In this document: positions 46,857 through 57,780 of the stretch, in pieces
Layout of the letters: each line of letters starts with the position of its first letter
Numbering within the stretch: the first letter of the stretch is position 1
Assembly (NCBI GenBank): GCA_037957365.1
Contig: JARHVA010003185.1
Location: 1,947,001-2,011,000 of the forward strand
Reading direction: 5' to 3'
DNA length: 64,000 nt
Origin: Torreya grandis
Lineage: Eukaryota > Streptophyta > Pinopsida > Cupressales > Taxaceae
The notes under the pieces: model-generated
Seen by the model: the letters and a program-made list of their open reading frames with translations, nothing else
What the model was told of the DNA's origin: nothing
The model's database searches: none
Program-made: the position numbers and the translations under genes

Positions 46857-47500
46857 ATAAGACTAATGATAAACATGTTTAACAAATATTATTTTTCAAA
46901 ATTCATGTATAGTATGGTTATGACTATATCATGACATACTTTTCTTTTACAAAATTTATTCTTTTTTTGTTCATATGCTTAAAACATCAACATACATCAT
47001 GATTATTCAATATCATTATTGGTAGTGTGTTTTATGTTATATTAAAAATTAGGTTTCTCAAAACTCAAATATTATTATAAATCCAATGAAAATAATAGAA
47101 ATAAAATATATGTAGCTATGTCGCATGTTAAATCCATACACATCATCCAATCATAAATTAATCATACATCTATAATAAGTATGTTTAAAGAATTAAAACA
47201 TGCTAGCATAAATTAAAATGTAAGAAATATAAATAGTGCTAACATATATCCATACATTTGTCAAATAAATTCCATATAAACTAATACAAAGTCCACAATG
47301 TCCACACTACATAATAAAAAGTCTCATAAATCATTATTAATATATATATATATATATATGTTTTTACATAGATACATCTCAAACTATGTATACATTGATG
47401 AATCTATCCATCAAATATCCCCCATATCTATGTATAATCTTGTCCCTCAGATGGAGTGTCTAATCCCAAGAATAAATCTCCACATCATAGTGTGTCTCAT
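46857..47500. other. AT-rich non-coding stretch right of copia
   Basis: No coding sequence seen. It contains a (TA)n run at 47341-47359. Probably the interrupted 3' region of the plus-strand Tat element. Confidence 0.4.
47341..47359. repeat. (TA)n microsatellite
   Basis: About ten TA units. Confidence 0.95.
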
Positions 47501-47509
47501 GGAGGACCC

Positions 47510-49330
47510 ATCATATGTTATATTTATCCCACTAACCTCTATGACTCCACTGATTGAATAGATCTTGTAGATTCTAATTGTCTCACTGAGTACTCCTTAA
47601 AATATGGTTCCCTTTGTGTACATGTTACAACCTCCTCATATAAGCTCTTGTAATATGTGGCTTGTTCCATGGCCCTCATCACTCTATCTGACATGGCTAT
47701 CTGACCCTCTCTATCTAATAGTACTCTAGCCTCTACAAACTTATTCTGAGTTGTGTCCCTCTCCTTCTTGTAATAGTATGTCAGCACTATATAATCTAGA
47801 GTTTAGGTCTCTACATCATGTGTAATCAATATTATAGCCATGAAATCACCATCCATCCCATATGTAACACTTTTAAATAAATTTTACAATGGCTGGTTCC
47901 ACCTCTACTAATAGAGCATCTCTTCCAACCCTCTATTCTATATCAAGGTCTATCTCTATATCAACATCAATTTAAATCTTGTCTCATACAAAATCTCAAT
48001 TACCTCCATATCTATGATCTATGCATCATGAAGCTATCAATACTCCATATCACATCCTCTACCTCATGCTCATCCCCTACCTCTAGTAACATCCCTCTAA
48101 TTTGAGCTCCTAAACCTTTACCTCATTGATTTATACTCAAACTAGCCACCAACATATGCCTCCACATCTATGGTGGTACATATAGAATAGTAAATCTCAA
48201 TAGTCTTTCTTGATCCCACGAATCTACATACACATCCACCACTCTTGTATTAATAATGTCTCCTAGATTACTCCATCTAATATTATGTAACTATGTCCAT
48301 CTATGATTGGTGATGGTTGGATTAATGGTCATACCCCATTGTGGTTTCTCCCTCACTAACCATGAAAATATGTGTGGTTTAGTTGGTACATGTCACCTCA
48401 CACCAAATTACCTCATCACCCTATGTGGGAAATATATCTCTATGATACGGTCATGTATCCAAATGATGTAGTAAGGGGTCATCATGTAGTCCTTGTGAAG
48501 ATCATCATATGGCCATTGAAACACAATCTCCTTATAAGGTCTCTAGGTGATCTGGTCATCACCTAACTCATCCATAACCCTCTTATAAAATTATAGATTA
48601 CCCAAATGTGGTTTTCATGTCCTAATAATCACATTCCATCCATATTTTAATGTCTCATCAATAGATTATGTGCTCATATACCCAACTAACCTCTCTATCA
48701 TAATGTTCTCCTAGCACCAAACCTATAATAATGTGGATCAACCAATCTCTATCTGACTTGAATACATAAAATGGTGTAAATCATGGTATGTGTGCTAACA
48801 CACATAGACCCCATGTGAATTTATCTCCTATATCCATCATGTCTCTAATCAGATAAATAGACCAATAGGACATAGATTCCCACTCTTTTTATGAAGCAAA
48901 ATGCCTCTAACAATATCCATGAGTATGATAGTTAGTGAATCCATCTCTAAACTAGTATAATAGTCTACAATAATATTGCCTCTAATAGTAAGAGTCAACC
49001 CATCACCAAAAATATGATATAATGTAATATTTTGTGGACCCTACCCCCTATATATACATTTACCTTTTATTAAAATACCCAACATCTGATACACATCATC
49101 CAGTGTAATAGTCATCTCCCTTGTCGACAGTGAAATGTGCTCATCTCATTGTGCCATCCAACTGTAAGTGTTGTCAATAAAGCTCTAACTACTTAAATAT
49201 CTAACATATATGTAATATATAACAGTCTATTCCCCTTTATCATGCCAAACTCGTACTCAATAAATCTCATCATCTACACCATCACTATAGATCTTCACTC
49301 TTGCATAACAAGTACTGGTAATACCTCTTT
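47510..49330 (-). pseudogene. Plant mobile domain (PMD) pseudogene
   Basis: PMD proteins ('aminotransferase-like, plant mobile domain', the MAIN/MAIL family) occur as host silencing factors and inside plant transposons. Reading from 49260: RALLTTLTVGWH, then EHISLSTREMTITLDDVYQM and LGILIKGK, matching the PMD signature 'FHLPxGEMTITLDDVxxLLGLPIxG'. Further down come a WG--VLAH-like block near 48810 and KEIVFQWPYDDLH at about 48520. DRIIEIYFPHRVMRQFGV-like sequence at about 48440 matches the PMD 'VEWHxPDRVMRQFGL'. The end (47787-47539) is a charged helix, MLTYYYKKERDTTQNKFVEA. Stops and frame changes abound. It lies antisense in what I infer to be the 3' region of the Tat element. Confidence 0.72.
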
Positions 49331-50586
49331 CAAAATACAACTATTATCATCTAATTTATTTTACTCAGAATTAAATTCATCATTATCATTACATTTCAAA
49401 TAGTCAATCAAAATAGAAAAAAAAATCACTTAAACATTTTTCATTTCATTCCATTTTATCATTCTCATTTCATTCCAATACAACACAAAATCACTCTTAC
49501 AAATTATAAATTCATTATTGATCTTTGCAAATTCAATTTTTACCCTTTCACATAAAATTTCTGCTACCCCATGAAAAATCACTTCTCTACCCAATAATTT
49601 TGCTGCAATGTTTAACAATTTCACTATTACTAAAATAGTAAAGTTGCCCTTCTCACCTAAAATGAGATTGGTGCCCTATTTTTCAAATTCACAACCTTAT
49701 TTAGCAAAATCATTGTTCAACCCAATTGAATTACTAATTTTGATGCCAAAATCACAATTTTGACAAACATCAATTTAATTTATATTAAATTTAAGCCCTA
49801 ATTAATGCTAATAAATTTAAAAATAATCAAAATTAAATTCACTTACTGGAGGCTCACTCCTCTCAAGTCTCTAGAATCTCCTCACTTGCTCTATTTAGTG
49901 CTTGTGGTGTGGAATACAATCCATGTTTCCTCACAAGTCTCTTAATAAATGTCTCAAATCATAATTATTAGTAAATAAACTTGATAATCATCTTACACAA
50001 ATGATTTTCTAATACTCATTTATTCTACTTATATTCTTATATACTACCAAATATTTTCCCCCTTTACCTCATCCAACTCATTCTTCATCCATTTTTAAAA
50101 TTTCCATATACATTAAATCAATTCATTCTAAATATATTTTTAAAATCTTGGAACAATATATTTATGTAAAATAAACACACTCATTTGTAATTCAATATAT
50201 TTTTTCTATTTTTAGATCTAAAGCTTCTTATTACTAGGATATATCATTCCCACAACCACTCAATAGACCCTTGATTAAATATCAAAATAGTAAGTGTGAA
50301 ATATTTAAATGGTTAAACTATTATTTTTCAAATACATACTCTAGTTTTCATTAATTATGGGAAACCTTTTTAGGTAACCAACATCTTGCAAGTTTGACTT
50401 TGATTCTACAGTAACTTGATTTATCATTTATCCACATCACTTTATCCACTTATTATTTTCCTCAATTTTGAGTGTTTGTCTATTTTATCACACAAACCCT
50501 CAAAGGGGAATCATCATACTCATTTTCATTCATCTAGGGAATTTTTTTTCCTTTTTAATCATCAACACTCTACTTCATCTACTATT
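49331..50586. other. AT-rich non-coding stretch
   Basis: On the minus strand 49850-49930 reads like a short exon (VRKHGLYSTPQALNRASEEI) followed by CCAGTAAGTG. It could be the first exon of the PMD gene, but this is speculative. Otherwise I see nothing. Confidence 0.35.
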
Positions 50587-50623
50587 CTTTGAAATAGTAT
50601 TGCTTCACAACACTATTTCAAAG
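50587..50623. other. Perfect 12-bp inverted repeat (hairpin)
   Basis: CTTTGAAATAGT (50587-50598) and ACTATTTCAAAG (50612-50623) are exact reverse complements with a 13-base loop. The right arm overlaps the polypurine tract in front of the LTR. Confidence 0.9.
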
Positions 50624-50631
50624 AGGGTAAA
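50618..50631 (+). other. Polypurine tract before Tat-type 3' LTR
   Basis: TTCAAAGAGGGTAAAA, directly followed by TGTAGACACC, is the usual second-strand primer and LTR start of many plant gypsy elements. Confidence 0.6.
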
Positions 50632-51430
50632 ATGTAGACACCTAAGTTTCATTTAAAGTTTAAATTCACCTGAATATATTTGATGATTATTCTAATAATA
50701 TATCACATCTTCTTCCAAATTTAAATAATTAAGTCAAATTAGTCAATTATGCACACTTAAATCCTTATTTTAATATGAAAAATCTAGATTTTACACCTCA
50801 TCTAAACATCTTCCATCTTTTTATCGCTCATCCCAGCCAAATCTATATCTTTCTCAACCTCCTATGACTCCTCCTTTAGTTTTCAAGAAGTTTTAACTTA
50901 GTCTTGTTGACTTAGCTAACCAACCCCATGATTCTCTCAACCTTTTGAAATTGTTTTTATCCTCATGGGTAGGACCATTTAGCCACCATTGATTATTTGG
51001 ATGATTGAATAAGTATAAATAATCCTCCACCATTAGATACTTATCCAAAAAACTATAAATAAGCTTGAAAACCTTCATTTTTAGGGATCAAAATCTAGAT
51101 TTATGCCAACAAAGTTCTACTCACAAGCAAATCCAAGATAATTATAGTTAATAAAAGTGAATAAAAGAATACAAGAATCCTTTTACACCAAAACTCTTCA
51201 TGTAATTATTGCATTGGAAGATTTAACACCACATTTTTGATGAGAAAATCAAGTTTACATTGTAATGGAAAAATCTTGCACATTTGAAACATAAAGCTTG
51301 TGGTTTCTATTTTATTTATTTTTTGCTCTATCTTAGGTTGAATTTAACTTAGATTAAATTAGTTAATTTTCTTATCACTTTTAAATTTAGTTCACATAGA
51401 TATTACTCTATGTAAATTATGGATCAACAC
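50632..51430 (+). repeat. Probable 3' LTR of the plus-strand Tat element
   Basis: Starts TGTAGACACCTAAGTTTC, a common gypsy LTR start, right after a polypurine tract. It contains a TATA box (51053) and no coding sequence. The right end is not fixed: a CA near 51430 (GGATCAACA) is only a guess. No second copy was found in the window. Confidence 0.5.
51053..51062 (+). promoter_or_regulatory. TATA box in Tat LTR
   Basis: AACTATAAATAAGCTTG, placed about 420 bp into the LTR, as expected for a promoter near the U3/R boundary. Confidence 0.5.
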
Positions 51431-52082
51431 TATTACATGTAATACATATAATGTAAACATATAATTTAGTTTTCCACATAATAATAGTCTACCACTAATT
51501 TAGGATTACTGATATTTTCTCAAAATTTAAAATGGGAAATGAATAAATTTAAGTGAGATTTATCATCATGGATTTAGTGAAAAAATAATGATTTAAGTGA
51601 TTATTTTCATTGAGACTATTTAAATATGGTTGGACAAAATATGTAAATGTTTTCAAATAAAAATAATATAATTACATGTACTCATGGTTCTCACTTTGTG
51701 TTACAATATTTTTTTATTTAGAATGAGATGCTACCAACTCAAAGATCCAATTCATATGATGAACTCATTTTAAATAAACATGGGCATGGACATTCTAACA
51801 TAAACTTATCAGACATTCAAACACATGGCAAAATGTGATTGATTCATATTCTCATAGTGAAAATTTCACATGTGGTGATGTGTAATTGGTTATTAGATAT
51901 GTTATATAAAATATAATAATAATATTCATTTCATTAGTGTATTAAATGTTGATTTGATTTAGAATAATATAATTTAGCATCAAATTTGTAGTTAATAATT
52001 TATAGTCATGTATACTTTAAAATTTAAAAAATATTCAAAATAATGTTATTAGAGTTCAATATAAAATCTTAAACAATAACAT
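51431..52082. other. AT-rich stretch, nothing recognised
   Basis: No coding sequence, repeat or LTR edge that I can support. Confidence 0.4.
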
Positions 52083-52135
52083 TAATAATAATAATAATTA
52101 TTATTATTACTATTATTATTATTTATTTATTTTAT
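52083..52135. repeat. Palindromic AAT/ATT microsatellite
   Basis: (AAT)n runs into (ATT)n, giving a near-perfect palindrome of about 40 bp (TAATAATAATAATTATTATT core). Confidence 0.92.
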
Positions 52136-53590
52136 ATGGTAAAAAGTCTAGTTTTATAAGGACTAGGAACTAGAGTATATAAAAGTATAGTAAAAAGGAA
52201 CAAGTCCCATGAGCTAAGAGATAAAAAAATAGAACTAGTAGCTAACTAAACATTTAGAGGGAAAAAAAAAAAAGGAAAGTAAATGATTAATATATTCCAA
52301 GAGGTTTGATCACTCCATAGGTACCTTCATATCCTATATGACCTTTTCCTATGAGACCTATCTATTCTTTTTGATTCAGGCCATAGTTCTATTTCCTGGG
52401 ACTTCCATATTTTCCTTAGGTAGGAGCATTCTAGCTCTCTTCTGTAGTTGTTACTTTATAAGAGTCTTCTTGGTGGGATATTTTTGGGGGATATTAGGGA
52501 AATAAGTCTCTACCTCCACTATAGGTTTCTTCAAGGGGACCCTTTATCCTTTGATAATTGAGAGAAAGACTGAATCATTTTGGTGACCTCTTTATTCATG
52601 GAATTCCAATCCTAGATTAAACCTATTAAACACATCCCCACCTCATGAAGTTTGTTATTAAACATTTCCAACTAATCTTTGTTATTTTTAGTCACCTCTT
52701 TGAGGGGGTTCTTGCCTTTCCCCACCACTTCACCAAGTTTCCTTCCTCTAGAAAAAAGGGTTTAGGCCTTAAAACAAAGAGTTTCAAGGGACGATCATGG
52801 TTGAGATTTTGGAATTGGGGATAACATGGGAAAAATTGGTTATTAGGTAGTGATATCCTAGGGTAGGATATTCCTTGAGGGATTCTTTCCTAGTGAATGA
52901 CCAAACTGATAAAAATTGCTTACCCCAAAGATTCTTTCTATGTTTTACCAATAGGAGAATAAGGCCCTAGTAGATGATGAAATTGGCTTCATTGATGTAG
53001 TATGTGAGAGTAGTACTCTCCATGGATTTCAAAAGGTAAAAAGGAAGGATAATTTTGAATCTTTGAAAATTGTTCAGCAAGAGGAAGTGATGTTAAAAAA
53101 TGAGAGTATGCTTACCTTTGAGGGTGATATACTTCATTATCTATAAGAAGATTTTAGAATAATGACATGAAAGATCCAAGAGAGGAAACCCCTTTTATCC
53201 ATTTTAGTTATCTCATTGGTTCAAAAAAACCTCTGCAATAGTTCCTATTTATTTGATTGATATTTTAAGGATTTTATTCGTTCACATGATATCCATGTAG
53301 GATCACCTATTAGCTCTTTTATTATATATATTATAATTCCTCTTAATTCCACTACCCTCTTATTATAGGCCTTAATAAATTTCTTTTATAACTTGACATC
53401 ATGATCAATGACCCTTAGTAAAAATTTGGTGAGGCTCCCTTTATGTAGCTTCTTCCAAAACTTTGTCAAACTTTTGACCTCTAAATATATTATCGATTAA
53501 TGTTTGTCCTTGTATCCACACATCTTAATTATAGCTTGAAAGCTGAAGATGGAATTTATCAAACCCTAGTAAGACTTAGATCCAATTGTT
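52136..53590 (-). pseudogene. Unclassified degenerate minus-strand coding sequence
   Basis: Read from 53540 down with stops: SYIKGASPNFYQGSLIMMSS-like sequence, then ESTTLTYYINEANFIIY and FLSVWSFTRKESLKEYPTLG near 52900. A Lys/Glu-rich helical part (EGRKLGEVVGKGKNPLKEVT) lies at about 52750-52690. Stops again fall where Gln would fit. I do not recognise the family. It begins soon after an LTR-like stretch and a TTGGATCTAAGTC motif (about 53580), so it could be the gag-like front of another element. The 3' edge next to the microsatellite also allows a non-LTR element. Confidence 0.35.
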
Positions 53591-53599
53591 TGAAATAAA

Positions 53600-54979
53600 C
53601 TTAAAGTACATGATTTTTCCTACTATTTATTATTAAGTCTCTATTGTGTAGACTTATTACCTAGTAATACAATATTATTGAGTCTAATTAATATTAATTG
53701 TCAACCCAAGGTATGTAGGCATTTTAAGGATGTTAGCACTATATATGCATTATTGATCCATAGATTATCTTACTTACTAATTGTAGTACAATGAAATTAT
53801 AATAAATTTACTAGATAGTTATACTATTAAATTATTATAACAAAAATACAAAAATAATTCACACTTATGAATCATACATGCATCACACTTTATATAATCA
53901 AACTAGTAATAAAATAAACTTACATAACACACTTAAACTAAAGAGGGTCAAGATCTTCAATGCAACTCCTTTTGAGGGGGCCCTTCCTCATTCAAAACTA
54001 AGTTTCAATCATTCTCTGAGAGACTTACAAAATCTTCTTATAGAATCAACCTTCTCATTACTTAGATCTATAACAATTGAAGATTGCTACAAAAGAGTAT
54101 AAATTCAAAATGTAATGACTTCTACAATTCTACTACTCTATTATTATCTATTATCAATCTAATCTAGGTTATGGCATTAAATACATAATTTTATTTATTA
54201 ATTCCAACCAAGAACACTATGAATTGTATAAATACTCTAGGAACTACCCCAATCCACCTTCAGATGGTTAGTAACTGGAGTTACATGTTTTAGGCCTAAT
54301 TGGGTTAGGGACAATATATATTATTTTGTTATTTTACTTTTTTTTTCTCCTTTCCATTGTCCTTGTCTTACTCATCTTTGGTATCAAATCTAAGATTATT
54401 TTCATATGAGGAGTTTGTATAGAAACTATAGAGGATCCTCTTAAATCATCCATTTGGTTCCTAAGATATCTATATGTGTCTTTAAGAGTTAATCACATCT
54501 TATCACAATAATAGTTATTTTCTACATAGTAGCCACAAGCTCTTGTAGGTGAAACACTATAATTGTTGAAAATAACCTACAAGTGGAAACCAATAGTTTC
54601 TATAGGCACCCTATAGGTGGAAGCCAATATTTGTTATAGGTAACCTATAGGTGGAAGTCAACAGTTACTATGAGCAACTTATAAGTGGAAGCTCCTTTTG
54701 CTACGGGCTTTTCTATAAGTGTTGTGCCCAAACAAGATTATTATAGTCTTATGTTACCCTTAAAATGTTTATTAAATAAGGTTACACAAGTATAATCTAA
54801 TAAAATAAAAATCAGCATTAATTCATAATATAACATGTATATATCAATGCACACATAAAATCATAAATTCATTCAATCATTTGCATGAATCATGGAAGGT
54901 TATAGGGATTTACATAGAAAAAGATATATAATAGGTATGGATGAGGCTATAAAATAAAGAAATTTGTGGCCTCATCACA
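53600..54979 (-). repeat. Candidate LTR of the right-hand gypsy element
   Basis: On the minus strand a purine-rich run (AAGAGGTTAAGTAGGGGG, 54980-54997) is followed by TGTGATGAGGCC, as a polypurine tract is followed by an LTR start. The stretch codes nothing of note, holds five 34-bp repeats, and has a TATA-like GTATTTATAC near 54229. Its other end is uncertain (about 53600), and no partner LTR lies in the window. Confidence 0.4.
54543..54722. repeat. Five tandem 34-bp repeats
   Basis: Units at 54543, 54577, 54611, 54645 and 54679 plus a partial at 54713. The consensus is CTATAGGTGGAAGCCAATAG, then TT-CTATAGGCAAC. All full units are exactly 34 bp. Such subrepeats are common in LTR U3 regions. 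Confidence 0.92.
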
Positions 54980-54989
54980 CCCCCTACTT

Positions 54990-57780
54990 AACCTCTTGCT
55001 TGAACTTGAGTAAGCCGTGGCTGCATATTGAAACCATAGAATTTTTTGAAATCTAGGGGCCTAGTATAGCCCATCCCTTCAAAAATATAGAAACCTTTAG
55101 AATCATCAATGTCCTTCCATAATTTATTCTCTGACTCTCTATCTGTTAGGACCTTTCCCTCATAGTCAAGAATTGGGAACCAAAATATAGGTGGTTAAAA
55201 CATCAATCCTAACCATTTTATCTTTCTCCTCATAAGCTCAATAGACATGTACACCATATGTATGGCCTCCCTAAGGTTTTGAGGGGAATAAGGTTCTTTT
55301 ATTTTCAAAGCATCAGAGAGTTATTCCCATTTGTGAGAACAAGAAACAAAAAATTTCTTTCCATCTCCATCCATAATACTCAAGTAGTGATTATGAACCT
55401 CTACTTATTTCCTTGTGACCCATGCTTATGGAGTATATAAGTTCATGAAGGAGATCCATTCATCTATTATAGCTTCTAGATTAGTTGATTCACCCCTAAT
55501 CATTAAGGTAGTTTCATTTTATTTTATTGATACTCCACCTATTTATTTCTTCCTATTTCATTAAGGACATATGAAGTAAATTCATTCAATTGGATATCCC
55601 CCAAGTATATATTTGGATTCCAATTTATATCATGGGTTAAAACATATTGGCATATGTAAAAATCACTCAATTTTGCTTGAAGATCAAAGTCAACATGTCT
55701 ATACACTTTAAATAAAGATTTATGGTCATAAACCAAGTATGACTAATCATTATAGCTCCTTTCATATTATAATTTAATCCATATTTCTAATTATACAACA
55801 TACACCCTAGAAGGTGATTTTCACTCTATTAATAATTTAGTGGTTTCATGCATTTTAGTAATCTATTTTTTCAAATAATTAATCTTAGTTTTAGCCTTTT
55901 CCAGGATTTATTTTAAGTCATCTTGTTGATCTTTTGTTTTAACATATACCTTAACTATTTGTACCAACTCCTTGTGGTAAATTTCACCATCACTAAATTT
56001 TTATTCAAGAAAACAAGAAAATTCAAGAGGTCATTAGTTTCTATTGGCTTAGCAACTGAAAGATCCACATCTATTATTTCCTCTACTATAGGTATTTTTG
56101 TGGTGGTTAATGGAAGAGAAAATATATTATATAAAGGTACCAAATCTAGATCATTATCTTATATTAGTGCCTCTAAATGCACATTAATGTTATTTATGGG
56201 CAAGGTTGATGAAGTTGCTACATGCACTTTAAAGAAAGTCACTGTAGGTTTCTCTAGTGACCTTTCTTTTCATAGATGGTTCTATAAATTTTGCTACCAC
56301 CAGAAGTGTTTCTAGGCCTCTCTTACCTTTCAACTCTATTATCTCATTCCTTAGCTTATATATTTCTTTAATGTCTTATTCCAAAGTTTGGAACTCCTGG
56401 TCATGAGGAACTACTTTTTGTTCTACTTCTTCCACAGTATTTTCTTCAATAAATTATTCTTCTTTGGTAGATTCCTCTTTACTAGACTATTTTGTAATCT
56501 TTAACCCATAATAGGTCTTTCAAATCATGGGCTCTTTCTTTTCCTTTTCATCCTTATTGATGTCTATGGCTAAGGAGGTTAGGGTTGTCTTCTATTTCTT
56601 AAGTCTCTGAGATCTCTGAGGAGGAGGTCTCTTCCTTCTTGATACATAGGGTTTATTTTCTTCATTTTTCTTTTTCTTTTTAGGAGGGGTGGCTATTATA
56701 ACCTATTTTTTCTAAGTATCAATTGATGTAAGAACTTCCTCTTCCCTTGAAGGAGTGAATAATTAATCCTTGGTGAGGAGACACTTAGAATAGTGGGAGA
56801 AGGAATTTTCTACCTAGTTTGTGTGGGTGGATTTTATTCCTCTATGTAGAAGGAGGTAGGAATAGTTTCCTTTTCCTTCTTCTACTCGCAATAGTTTCAA
56901 ATGAACCTTCAATGGCTACAGGTTGTCTAGTAGCCCTAGTGGTCATATTGCCTTCTTGTGTAGTCTATTGGGTCTACTCTTCAAGATATTCCTCTTCATT
57001 ATTTCCCTCTTTTTGTTGAGTTTCACCAATCTCTATGGTTAGAAATTGTTCTCAATTTAGGTCAAGTTTAATAGTGTTTATTTCATGTTTAGATATCAAC
57101 CATATCAAGCAATGATGAGTTAAGGCTTTCTCAACCCCCTTTTAGTATTCATTGGACATCTTTTTTAGAATGTACCATAGCTTTTTTGGAAAATTAATGA
57201 TCATATCATACCTTAAGTGATTCAAATATTTAAACTAGAAAGTATAAATTAGAGTACTTCCTTCATAAGTCATATATCTTATGATGTATGAGGATACTTC
57301 TCTCTAGGCTACATGTAGGCTGAGTCTCTCCACACCACCTTTATTTAGCACTAGCCTTTCATCTCCTTGATAGAACTATTGTTTGAATTCCTAACTATTA
57401 GGTTTGTCCTTCCAAGTATCTCCTATACTTGGTATCCCAGTTGCTTTGCTTACCAATTCTTTAGTGACTAGAAATGTAATTCCATATATATTAGCTTGCT
57501 CTCCTATAAAGGGCATTGTAAATTTACTAGCAAGGGGTTCAAAGAAATGATAAAATTTATTAAAATAAGTGGTCCATCCAACTCTATTAAAGATAGCCCA
57601 GCTGGTTGGGTCTCCTTGAAGCTACCTATGATCTGTGGGTTCTCATCTCACAAGTAATCCTCCCATTCTATCTATGTTTAGCTTTTTGATGACCCTTTCA
57701 ATTGATAATGTCAACACACTCACTTTAGTTTCTAGAGTCCTACCTGTAGCAAAGCATGTTTTGTTTCAATAATGGTAGTT
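54990..57780 (-). pseudogene. Extra ORF downstream of integrase, right-hand element
   Basis: Followed from about 57780 to 54990 with many stops. The best block (57600-57200) reads FNRVGWTTYFNKFYHFFEPL, FTMPFIGEQANIYGITFLVT, KELVSKATGIPSIGDTWKDK, then GGVERLSLH and YIIRYMTYEG. The middle is Lys/Glu/Ser-rich, and a 62-codon open piece at 56143-55955 holds LPLTTTKIPIVEEIIDVDLS. The end has DKMVRIDVL and a Trp/Lys-rich tail. I see no membrane segment or zinc motif and do not recognise the family. It is not similar by eye to ORF3 of G2/G3. Confidence 0.5.

Noticed and set aside
52136..52300. LINE 3' end next to the trinucleotide tract
   Set aside because: The edge looks suggestive, but no LINE endonuclease, RT or C-terminal zinc motif was found upstream.
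54990..57780. Calling the extra ORF an envelope gene because of its Athila-like position
   Set aside because: No signal peptide, membrane anchor or cleavage-like features could be read, so position alone is not enough.
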